In this document: positions 1-7,585 of the stretch, in pieces | Numbering within the stretch: the stretch's first letter is position 1 | Layout: every line of letters begins with the position of its first letter | Assembly (NCBI RefSeq): GCF_001854765.1 | Contig: NZ_LJJE01000112.1 | Coordinates: 233,673 to 297,672 of the forward strand | Source of the DNA: Vibrio sonorensis | Lineage (GTDB): Bacteria; Pseudomonadota; Gammaproteobacteria; Enterobacterales; Vibrionaceae | DNA: 64,000 nucleotides | Reading direction: 5' to 3' | The notes under the pieces: model-generated | The model's input: the letters and a program-made list of their open reading frames with translations, nothing else | The model's database searches: none | What the model was told of the DNA's origin: nothing | Translations under genes and position numbers: made by a program

Positions 1-60
1 GGGCAAGATTAGCCATGAAAGTACAAAGGTCCGCCTTATTTTATATCTGGGAGAGAACAC

Positions 61-972
61 ATGTATTACGGCTTTGATGTCGGTGGCACTAAGATTGAAT
101 TTGGTGCATTTAACGAAAAGTTAGAACGCGTAGCGACAGAGCGCGTACCAACCCCTACAGACGACTATTCACTCTTAGTCGAAACAATCGCAGGCTTAGT
201 TGCAAAATACGACCAAGAGCTGGGGTGCGAGGGTAAAATTGGTCTTGGTCTACCCGGTATGGAAGACGCTGACGACGACACTGTACTTACGGTAAACATC
301 CCTGCGGCAAAAGGTAAGCCGTTGCGCCACGATCTTGAAGCGCGCATTGGGCGAAGAGTAAAAGTTGAAAACGACGCTAACTGTTTTGCGCTGTCAGAAG
401 CTTGGGATGACGAACTGAAAGACGAAGAATCCGTGATGGGTTTGATCTTAGGTACTGGCTTTGGCGGCGGTCTTATTTACGAAGGAAAAGTGTTCTCTGG
501 TCGCAACAACGTTGCCGGTGAAATGGGGCACATGCGTTTACCACTTGATGCTTGGCTCCACTTAGGAGAAAACGCACCAATGCTGGACTGCGGATGCGGT
601 AACAAAGGGTGTATCGACAACTATTTGTCAGGCCGCGGTTTCGAACTTCTGTACGCTCACTACTTTGGCGAGAAAAAGAAAGCCATTGATATCATCGGAG
701 CGTATAACGAAGGAGAAGCTCAAGCCGTTGAACATGTAGAACGCTTTATGGAGCTACTTGCCATCTGTTTTGCAAACCTATTCACTGCCAACGACCCTCA
801 TGTGGTAGTTTTGGGTGGTGGGTTGTCTAACTTCGAGCTGATTTACCAAGAGATGCCAAAACGCGTACCTAAACATCTACTATCTGTTGCTAAGTGCCCT
901 AAGATTGTTAAGGCTAAACACGGCGACTCAGGTGGTGTAAGAGGTGCAGCGTTCTTGAATATCAAAGACTGA
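61..972 (+). CDS. nagK: N-acetyl-D-glucosamine kinase (ROK family)
   Basis: Phosphorylates free N-acetylglucosamine to GlcNAc-6-phosphate in the cytoplasm, feeding amino-sugar catabolism and wall recycling. The 303-residue protein starts with the ROK ATP-binding motif DVGGTKIEFG and has a second glycine-rich phosphate loop, GTGFGGGL, near residue 137. The zinc-binding cluster CGCGNKGC lies near residue 180, which is diagnostic of ROK kinases. Length is normal for NagK. A GGGAGAG ribosome-binding site lies just before the ATG. The gene stands alone and ends at a strong hairpin terminator. NagK is preferred over glucokinase or fructokinase because of close resemblance to gammaproteobacterial NagK and its conserved Vibrio neighbourhood. 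Confidence 0.93.
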   Translation: MYYGFDVGGTKIEFGAFNEKLERVATERVPTPTDDYSLLVETIAGLVAKYDQELGCEGKIGLGLPGMEDADDDTVLTVNIPAAKGKPLRHDLEARIGRRVKVENDANCFALSEAWDDELKDEESVMGLILGTGFGGGLIYEGKVFSGRNNVAGEMGHMRLPLDAWLHLGENAPMLDCGCGNKGCIDNYLSGRGFELLYAHYFGEKKKAIDIIGAYNEGEAQAVEHVERFMELLAICFANLFTANDPHVVVLGGGLSNFELIYQEMPKRVPKHLLSVAKCPKIVKAKHGDSGGVRGAAFLNIKD

Positions 973-986
973 TATACCTCAGATTC

Positions 987-1016
987 AAAAAAGGCTTGCT
1001 CAGGGCAAGCTTTTTT
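987..1016. terminator. bidirectional rho-independent terminator
   Basis: A GCTTGC/GCAAGC stem is flanked by an A-run on the left and a T-run on the right. It can therefore stop transcription of nagK (plus) and of the convergent DUF2960 gene (minus). Confidence 0.85.
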
Positions 1017-1021
1017 ATGTG

Positions 1022-1282
1022 CTATTTTTTGCCGACGCCTCGGTTTTCTTTTTGCTTCATGGTTATTTTTTCAAACCCGAGCTTTCTAAAGTGGTTGTCG
1101 CGATAATTTCTTACTGCTTTGGTATCTGAAACCGCTTCAATCTGCTGCTCCATTTTCAAGTAATCTGAAATATCGATGCCTTCGGCATCGGCAACCGCTT
1201 CGTGAATGGATCGAAACTCTTGGTATGAAAATGTCAGTGTTTTTTCTTCACCCTTATAGGTGTAAATAATTGTGCGAGCCAT
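1022..1282 (-). CDS. DUF2960 family small protein
   Basis: An 86-residue basic protein starting MARTIIYTYKGEEKTLTFSY. I recognise it as the short DUF2960 family found in Vibrio and relatives; its function is unknown. It has no signal peptide or membrane segment and its C-terminus is lysine-rich, so it is probably cytosolic. An AGAGAGAGTT purine tract precedes the ATG. It lies between nagK (convergent) and the mob/moe genes (same strand, 37 bases upstream), so it could be the tail of that operon or an independent gene. Confidence 0.75.
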   Translation of the reverse strand: MARTIIYTYKGEEKTLTFSYQEFRSIHEAVADAEGIDISDYLKMEQQIEAVSDTKAVRNYRDNHFRKLGFEKITMKQKENRGVGKK

Positions 1283-1319
1283 AACTCTCTCTGTAGAACC
1301 TAGTGGTCATCAAATCTGG

Positions 1320-3090
1320 CTAGATTCTGCCTTGTAATGGGATAATTGTCACGGTTTCTCCTTCTTTTAGAGTATCTATGTGGGGCGGTATTTCTATTAA
1401 GCAGTTGGCCTCACTCATTGAGCGTAAAATTCCAGAACCTTGCTTGCCCGTCGTTGTTACCACCAATTTACCGTCATTGGCGATTGTAAACACACCCCGT
1501 GTAAATTCTGTTCGTCCTTGCCTAGAGCGCATATCCTCTGTAGCAACCGCGGTTATTTTTGTGCTTTCCCATCCTTGTTCTCCTTGGAGCTTTCGAATAG
1601 CTGGCTCGACAAAATTGATAAAGGAGACCATGACGCAACGGGATTGCCGGGTAATCCAAAAAATGGCACCGAACCAATTTGACCGAATGCAAGAGGGCGG
1701 CCCGGACGCATGTTGATTCTCCAGAAATCAATTTTTCCAAGTGTCTCCATTGCTTGTTTGATAAAGTCGGCATCACCAACGGATACACCACCAGAGGTGA
1801 TGACAAGGTCACAATCACTAGCGGATTTCTCAAGTGCTTGAGTCATGCTTTTTTCATTGTCGTCTAGGATCCCAAGATCGACAATTTCGCATCCGAGTTG
1901 TTTGAGCATACCGTGAAGGGTATAGCGATTTGAATCGTATATAGAGTCTTCTTTCAATGTCGTACCGGGTAGTTGAACTTCATCTCCGGTAGAGAAAATA
2001 GCAACTTTAACCCTGCGATAGGTTTGACATTGTTTTAGTCCTAATGAGGCTAACATACCCATTTGAGAAGACTCAATACGGGTTCCCTTGGCGAACACCA
2101 GTTGACCATTTTTCAAATCTTCTCCGGCACTACGGACGTTCTGCCAGATCTAATTTTTGCTCCAGAAAACGTTACAATGTCACCATTTCTTTTCGATTCT
2201 TCACGCATAACTACCGTGTCAGCGTGCTCGGGTAGCGGAGCGCCTGTCATAATTTTAACGGCTTCTCCTTTTAATAAAGGCTTAGCGTAATGGTATCCCG
2301 CTTTAACCTCAGCCATTACCTGATAGCAATCTCTGCCAATGTCGTCACCGCGAATAGCGTAACCATCCATTGCTGAATTAGTGTATGCAGGCACGTTGAT
2401 GGGTGAGATTACATCGTTAAACAATACTTTTTTATGCGCTGATGCAACGTCTTCTGTCCTCGAATCATCGATCGGCTGAATCCTAGCTAGGATTTTTTCC
2501 ACACCTTCTGCAACTGATAGGAACGCAGGAGAAAGTGCATCGCAGCTAGTCGGTGTTACGCTCGGTTTGTTATTAAACTTATCCACGTATTGTTGAACAA
2601 AGGCTGCAATCGCATCCAAATTATTGATGTCCATAAACGGACAATTGGCGCCTTCTGGTCGAGAATCGGCAGCGATCGCAATGATGTTTGAATCATTGGC
2701 ATACAACCAAGGTTTACCAACCACTTCACGATGCAATTCGATTTTTGGAAAGCAGATGTTTTTACATCCTTCAACCAACACAATATCGAGCTGTGTAGTG
2801 TCAAAGCGACTTAATAGATAATCAAATTCAGATTCTCTATCGGGAGTTTCTGTCATTAAAGCAAAACGATTTCTTGATGAAATCAACATTTGACTCGCAC
2901 CGGCTTTTCTCAAACGGTAACTGTCCTTGCCGGGCTTATCGACGTCGAAGTTGTGATGTGCGTGTTTAAGTACCCCAACTCTTAGCCCCATATCAGTGAG
3001 CTTGGGCAAGAGTTTTTCGAGTAGGGTGGTTTTTCCTGTACCAGAATAGGCAGCAAAACCGAGTAGTGGGATTTCGAGTCTCTGTTTCAT
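1320..3090 (-). CDS. MobB-MoeA fusion, molybdopterin guanine dinucleotide / molybdenum insertion protein (two frameshifts)
   Basis: One gene of about 590 codons joins two cofactor enzymes. The N-terminal ~165 residues are MobB, a GTP-binding adaptor with P-loop AYSGTGKTT. The rest is MoeA, molybdopterin molybdotransferase, which inserts Mo or W into the pterin, with motifs AMDGYAI, FSTGDEVQLPG, SGGVSVGDAD and GLPGNPV. Seen directly: the frame breaks near base 2140 (after KIRSG; NVRSAGEDLKNG continues in another frame) and near 1633 (GLPGNPVA then VSFINFVEP). Each is repaired by adding one base. Both breaks fit homopolymer shortening, and the sequence on either side is fully conserved, so assembly error is likelier than a dead gene. 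It overlaps mobA by 4 bases and is last in the tup-mob operon. Confidence 0.85.
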
Positions 3091-3686
3091 GAACTGATGT
3101 TTCCGTATTCTTCTAGCTCTTGCAAAGTATTGAGATTGATAAAACAGGGTTTGTCATCACTAAAATCGACGTAGTGGGTTCGGCACTCTTTGTAGAGTAG
3201 GATGATCTTTCTGTCGCCTCGCTCTAGAAACGCGGTAAGTTTTGCAAGTACCCGTTTGTGGTAGAGGGTAAAAACCGGTTGCTGATACTCTCCATCGTGG
3301 GCAACTAGGATATCCAACTCGTCCGTTGCCTGTTGGCTAAAGCGTTGAACCAGATCTAGAGAAATAAAAGGACTATCACAGGGAACAAACCCGACCCAAT
3401 CACTATCGCAATAATTTAAGGCTGCGTGAATTCCGCCTAATGGCCCGGGATAATCCGAGATGTTGTCCGCGAACACCTCACCGTATTGACCGTAGATATC
3501 TGCATTTCGATTAGCGTTGATAAAAATGCGGTCGGTTTGCGTAGCCAACCGACTCAATACGTGTTCGATTAGAGGCTTGCCGTTTAGTTCGACCAAGCCC
3601 TTATCAATACCGTTCATTCTACTGGCTCTGCCGCCAGCTAAAATCACCCAACTAATTTGCGTTGGAAGTAACATATTCTTGCTCAT
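3087..3686 (-). CDS. mobA: molybdenum cofactor guanylyltransferase MobA
   Basis: Transfers GMP to molybdopterin to form the guanine dinucleotide cofactor needed by formate dehydrogenase and other DMSO-reductase-family enzymes. The 199-residue protein has the nucleotidyltransferase signature LAGGRASRMNGIDKGL near residue 17 and PGPLGGIHAAL and FVPCDSPF further on, as in MobA. Translation is coupled: the start lies inside the 3' end of the ABC-ATPase gene upstream and the stop overlaps the mobB-moeA start. The exact start is uncertain, since ATG at 3686 and ATG at 3674 both have weak ribosome-binding sites. Confidence 0.9.
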   Translation of the reverse strand: MSKNMLLPTQISWVILAGGRASRMNGIDKGLVELNGKPLIEHVLSRLATQTDRIFINANRNADIYGQYGEVFADNISDYPGPLGGIHAALNYCDSDWVGFVPCDSPFISLDLVQRFSQQATDELDILVAHDGEYQQPVFTLYHKRVLAKLTAFLERGDRKIILLYKECRTHYVDFSDDKPCFINLNTLQELEEYGNISS

Positions 3687-4368
3687 GTGCTGTTTCTGGA
3701 ATCACTTGTAAAAGTGGTGATTCCACAAGTGTGGCATTTTCAATTAACCAACGTTTATGACATAAGTTAGTTAACTCATTTTTTTGATGGCTTGTAATAA
3801 CGATACTGGCGCCGCGATCGAGTAAGTCTTTGGCCATCACTACAATTCGCTTGATGGACTCTATATCTAGAGAGGCACTAGGTTCATCCATTAGAAGTAT
3901 CGAAGGTTTGATCACCCACGCTCGTGCCATTGCAACTCGCTGGCGTTCTCCACCGGATAAAACCGAAATGTGTTCGTCAGCTAACGTTTCTAATCCAACC
4001 ATTCTAAGCGCTGTTATTACACTATTTCTTTGTAGTTTGGAATCGTTACTATCGTATTTAATGCCATAAACCACATTGTCGTATACGGAACCATCAAACA
4101 GGTATGGCGATTGATGCAGATAGACGACGTCTGTGCGGCCTCTACGCGCCCAGAGTGTTTGTAGCCATGAGTCGTGACTCGCATTCACTTTACCCGTTGA
4201 TGGTTTAATAAGGCCTGCCAATATCTTAAGTAGTGTAGTTTTACCTACACCATTATCACCGCTGAGATAAATCGCGTCGTTTGGTCCAATGCTCAAATTG
4301 GGAATGTGAAACAGAACCCGTTCTTTGTATCGCATCGAAAGCTGCTGAGCAGTAATTTGGATCGTCAT
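3652..4368 (-). CDS. tupC: tungstate ABC transporter ATP-binding protein
   Basis: ATPase of the adjacent tungstate importer. The 238-residue protein carries Walker A GDNGVGKTT (about residue 38), signature LSGGERQR (about 138) and Walker B ILLMDEPSASLD (about 158). It has no long C-terminal regulatory domain, unlike ModC. It lies 2 bases downstream of the permease gene. Assignment to Tup rather than Mod or phosphate uptake rests on the neighbouring binding protein and permease. Confidence 0.85.
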   Translation of the reverse strand: MTIQITAQQLSMRYKERVLFHIPNLSIGPNDAIYLSGDNGVGKTTLLKILAGLIKPSTGKVNASHDSWLQTLWARRGRTDVVYLHQSPYLFDGSVYDNVVYGIKYDSNDSKLQRNSVITALRMVGLETLADEHISVLSGGERQRVAMARAWVIKPSILLMDEPSASLDIESIKRIVVMAKDLLDRGASIVITSHQKNELTNLCHKRWLIENATLVESPLLQVIPETAHEQEYVTSNAN

Positions 4369-4370
4369 AA

Positions 4371-5069
4371 TTAGGTCCTCAGATAGCCTCTACCGCGCAC
4401 GCTAGTCAGCAAAAAGTTGAGTAACAGGGCTAACGAGAGTAATACGAATCCCAACGCAACACCTTGAGCAAAAGCGCCTTTATGACTTTCCATTGCAATT
4501 GCGGTAGGGATATTGCGAGTTACGCCCATAATGTTACCGCCCACCATCATTGAGCAACCGACTTCCGTCACGATTCGTGAGAAGGCAGCAATGGCAGCTG
4601 CAACAAGTGGAAACCGCATCTCCCAAACCATAGTGGCGGCAACTCGCGGAATCGAAACCCCAAGAGTGATAGAAGTTTCTAACGCGCGTCTGTCACTGGA
4701 TTGCAATGCTCCATGCATCATGGAAACAAGTAGTGGGAAACTGATCAGCATTTGTCCGAAGATCATCGCTTTTTGCGTAAATAGCATTTGCCAATCACCT
4801 AAAGGACCAGCTCTTGATAGGAGCATGTAAAGCAATAATCCGATAACAACGGTTGGGATCGCTTGAAGGGTATTAATAATAGAGAGAAAGAGCCACTTAC
4901 CCCGAAAGTCGCAATAGGCCAAGACAAAAGAGAGTAGTATCGCTGGGAGTAAAACCAAGGAGATAGCCGTCAAAGAAACGCTGAAGGAGACCGCAACGAT
5001 CTCCCACAGCTCTCTATCAAAACTAATTAGCAAAGCTAAAGCATCGGAGCTTGTTTGCCATAGATCCAT
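4371..5069 (-). CDS. tupB: tungstate ABC transporter permease
   Basis: Inner-membrane permease of the TupABC importer. The 232-residue protein has several hydrophobic helices (for example VSFSVSLTAISLVLLPAIL and the C-terminal GVALGFVLLSLALLLNFLL). The cytoplasmic coupling loop includes EVGCSMMVGGNIMG, typical of TupB. It is packed between tupA and tupC with gaps of 2-3 bases, so the three genes are co-transcribed. Confidence 0.86.
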   Translation of the reverse strand: MDLWQTSSDALALLISFDRELWEIVAVSFSVSLTAISLVLLPAILLSFVLAYCDFRGKWLFLSIINTLQAIPTVVIGLLLYMLLSRAGPLGDWQMLFTQKAMIFGQMLISFPLLVSMMHGALQSSDRRALETSITLGVSIPRVAATMVWEMRFPLVAAAIAAFSRIVTEVGCSMMVGGNIMGVTRNIPTAIAMESHKGAFAQGVALGFVLLSLALLLNFLLTSVRGRGYLRT

Positions 5070-5072
5070 AGA

Positions 5073-5891
5073 CTATTTCTCGTTCGCGTTAGCAACGAAC
5101 AGTTGCTTGCCGTTTAGCTTGAAATCGTTGATTAACTGCTGGCCGCGAGAGTTCACTAACCAATCGCTAAATACTTTTGCACCTTGATAATTAATGCCCG
5201 GATAACGTTCTGGATTGACTAGAATCACTTGGTAGGGGTTAAACAAGCTTTTGTCACCTTGGAACAGCACCGTGAGCGATAGTTTATTGTGGTAAGCCAA
5301 CCAAGTGCCGCGATCTGTCATGGTATATCCCTGCATTTCTGACGCCATGTTTAGGGTGGGCCCCATACCTTGTCCAACGGATCGGTAACCGCCGAAATTA
5401 GGTTCAATCTCTGTTTGAGCCCACAGACCTTTTTCTTTTTTATGGGTGCCAGAGTCATCTCCACGAGAAACAAAAGTCGCGTTGGCATTTGCGATGTTTT
5501 TAAAAACTTGAGCAACGCTTTTCTCTTGCCCTACTTTTGCAGGATCGTCGCTCGGTCCAACGATAACAAAATCGTTGTACATCAGCTTGCGCGGTAGTAC
5601 GCCGTAGCCTTTGTCGACAAAAGTCGCTTCGGCCTTTGGAGCGTGTGTCATTACCAAGTCAACATCGCCGTTTTGACCCATTTTGAGTGACTTACCCGTA
5701 CCTGCAGCAATCACATTTACTTTGTACCCAGTGTCTTTTTCAAACTCAGGTAAAAGGTAATCGAGTAAGCCGGAGTGATAAGTACTAGTAGTAGTGGCTA
5801 AGCGTACTTGCATATTTTCTTCAGCACTCGTCGCTGAATAACTGACGATTGAAAGAGAGGCAATCACTAATGAAGTGGTTAGGTTTTTCAT
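5073..5891 (-). CDS. tupA: tungstate-binding periplasmic protein
   Basis: Periplasmic receptor of the tungstate importer. The 272-residue precursor has a signal peptide ending in SYSATSAEE. The mature protein starts with an oxyanion-binding TTTST motif (RLATTTSTYHSG), characteristic of TupA rather than ModA, and contains SRGDDSGTHKKE, the second ligand loop. First gene of tupABC-mobA-mobB/moeA. A sigma-54 promoter about 85 bases upstream and an upstream palindrome suggest control by the divergently encoded response regulator. Tungstate is inferred from the family motif; some molybdate transport cannot be excluded. Confidence 0.88.
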   Translation of the reverse strand: MKNLTTSLVIASLSIVSYSATSAEENMQVRLATTTSTYHSGLLDYLLPEFEKDTGYKVNVIAAGTGKSLKMGQNGDVDLVMTHAPKAEATFVDKGYGVLPRKLMYNDFVIVGPSDDPAKVGQEKSVAQVFKNIANANATFVSRGDDSGTHKKEKGLWAQTEIEPNFGGYRSVGQGMGPTLNMASEMQGYTMTDRGTWLAYHNKLSLTVLFQGDKSLFNPYQVILVNPERYPGINYQGAKVFSDWLVNSRGQQLINDFKLNGKQLFVANANEK

Positions 5892-5976
5892 TTAGATAGT
5901 CCATTTTTTATTGTTAGGTTAGACATCCCGTACACCGTAGGGGAATGACTACATTTATACGTTCCAACAGGCATAT

Positions 5977-5992
5977 AGCAAGCACGATGCCA
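5977..5992 (-). promoter_or_regulatory. sigma-54 (-24/-12) promoter for tupA operon
   Basis: On the minus strand the sequence reads TGGCAT-CGTGC-TTGCT. This matches the sigma-54 consensus TGGCAC-N5-TTGCW with GG and GC at the correct 10-base spacing. It points at tupA, 86 bases away. Confidence 0.75.
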
Positions 5993-6051
5993 AAAAAATG
6001 CCATCGAAATCGATATAAAAATCATGGCGTTACAATCCCGAAATTTGAACT

Positions 6052-6066
6052 AGGACAAAATGTCTC
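6052..6066. promoter_or_regulatory. putative enhancer palindrome (AGGACA-N3-TGTCTC)
   Basis: AGGACAAAATGTCTC is an inverted repeat with the same arms and 3-base spacer as the palindrome at 13512. It lies 60 bases upstream of the tupA sigma-54 promoter, a normal place for an activator-binding site. The binding protein is inferred to be the adjacent response regulator. Confidence 0.55.
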
Positions 6067-6096
6067 ACATAAACACTAGGGACTTTTTGATTTCTT

Positions 6097-6111
6097 GGTA
6101 CACTCTGTCCC
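6097..6111. promoter_or_regulatory. second copy of the GGGACA-N3-TGTCCC palindrome
   Basis: GGTACACTCTGTCCC differs from the 13512 site at one base in the left arm, besides the spacer. It lies 25 bases before the response-regulator start, so it could serve the tupA enhancer, autoregulation, or both. Confidence 0.4.
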
Positions 6112-6136
6112 AGTCACCTAGCACGAGAAAAAGTCC

Positions 6137-7585
6137 ATGCCTCAATTGTTTGATCCAGTAAAAACCTCACAATACAAAGCGTTTTCTGTTTTAGTAGTTG
6201 ACGACGAAGTGGGGATGCAGGCCATATTAAACAAAGCCCTTAGCAAGTGGTTTGGAAGAGTAGACTGCGCAGAGAGCGTAGAAAAAGCGGAAGAACTTAG
6301 GGTTACGGTCCACTACGATCTCATTATTCTTGATATCAACTTACCCGGCCGTTCAGGTATTGAGTGGGAAGAAGCCTTTAACGATCCAGAGCGCAAACCG
6401 GATATCATTTTTATGACGGGTTATGCCGACTTGGAAACCGCTATCAGTGCTCTTAAACTGGGTGCTAACGACTTTATTCTCAAACCGTTTAATCTCGACC
6501 AAATGCTTCAGGCTGTCAGCAACTGCATGGACAAAAAGCTGACCGAACGAAATTACCAAGCCCTACAACACGAGTTCCAACGCCACGTCGCTACCGAAAT
6601 TATCGGCGGCTCGGATAAAACAAGACAACTTAAGCAGCTTATAAGCCAGTTCGCACCATCGCGAGCTGCGGTACTGATTGAAGGAGAATCAGGTACAGGT
6701 AAAGAGCTAGTTGCTCGCGGCATCCACGACGCTAGCTTGCGCAATGGCCCATTTGTTGCGATTAACTGCGGTGCAATCGCCGCTGAACTTTTAGAAAGCG
6801 AACTGTTTGGTCATATTTCAGGGGCGTTTACTGGTGCGAAGAAAGGGAGAGAAGGGCTCTTTCGCGTAGCAAGCGGCGGAACCCTTTTCCTCGATGAAAT
6901 AGGTGAAATGCCCCTTGCTATGCAAGCGTCTCTGCTTAGGGTTTTGGAGCAAAGAGCGATACGACCTGTCGGTGGAGAAAAAGAGATTCAAATCGATGTA
7001 CGTGTAGTCGCAGCAACCAACCGGAACTTGCAAGAAGAAGTGAAGGAAGGCAACTTTAGAGCCGACCTCTATTATCGATTAAATGTGCTCAAAATTGATG
7101 TTGCTCCTTTAAATGAGCGCAAGTCAGATCTTATTGAGCTTGTGCCACACTTTACTCGTATCCTATCGAAAGAGCTGGGTATTGAAGATCCCAAATGGGC
7201 ACACGAAGACATTCAGGCAATGCATGACTATGACTGGCCGGGAAATATCCGAGAACTTAAAAACCTGATAGAACGTTGTTTATTGCTGCGCCAACCGCCA
7301 GCGCATTATTGGCGCGAATCGCTGGGCGCTCAGCCTCCGGCACATATTTCTATGACGGTATCTCACAGTACCGAAATTCCAGAAATACCCGAAAGACTAA
7401 GTAACCCTCAGGCGGGCTATCCCGACAGTTGGACGCTCAAGCAAGTAGAAAAATCCCACATACAGCAGGTTGTGTCTCTGCACGACGGCAATAAGTCTGC
7501 GGCTGCTCGCGATCTCGGCGTTGCAAGAAAAACACTCGAGCGCAAATTTAAAGAGTGGGAATTAGAGGAAGACGATTATGCATAA
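6137..7585 (+). CDS. sigma-54-dependent response regulator (NtrC family)
   Basis: Transcription activator of 482 residues with three domains. An N-terminal receiver has acidic pair VVDDE near residue 21, phospho-acceptor Asp66 in LDINLPG, and KPF near residue 119. A central AAA+ ATPase has Walker A GESGTGKE (about 186), the sigma-54 contact loop GAFTGA (about 229) and Walker B GGTLFLDEIGEM. A C-terminal Fis-type helix-turn-helix ends the protein (NKSAAARDLGVARKTLERK). It overlaps the downstream histidine kinase gene by 8 bases, so they form a two-component pair. Its position between the tup and fdh blocks, with matching palindromes and sigma-54 promoters, suggests it activates both. The signal sensed is unknown. 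Confidence 0.92.
   Translation: MPQLFDPVKTSQYKAFSVLVVDDEVGMQAILNKALSKWFGRVDCAESVEKAEELRVTVHYDLIILDINLPGRSGIEWEEAFNDPERKPDIIFMTGYADLETAISALKLGANDFILKPFNLDQMLQAVSNCMDKKLTERNYQALQHEFQRHVATEIIGGSDKTRQLKQLISQFAPSRAAVLIEGESGTGKELVARGIHDASLRNGPFVAINCGAIAAELLESELFGHISGAFTGAKKGREGLFRVASGGTLFLDEIGEMPLAMQASLLRVLEQRAIRPVGGEKEIQIDVRVVAATNRNLQEEVKEGNFRADLYYRLNVLKIDVAPLNERKSDLIELVPHFTRILSKELGIEDPKWAHEDIQAMHDYDWPGNIRELKNLIERCLLLRQPPAHYWRESLGAQPPAHISMTVSHSTEIPEIPERLSNPQAGYPDSWTLKQVEKSHIQQVVSLHDGNKSAAARDLGVARKTLERKFKEWELEEDDYA

Noticed and set aside
1378..1716. Plus-strand open frames opposite moeA
   Set aside because: They are antisense shadows of conserved moeA sequence and show no family resemblance.
6078..6092. 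A third operator copy (GGGACTTTTTGATTT) before the response regulator
   Set aside because: Only the left arm matches; the right arm is not TGTCCC-like.
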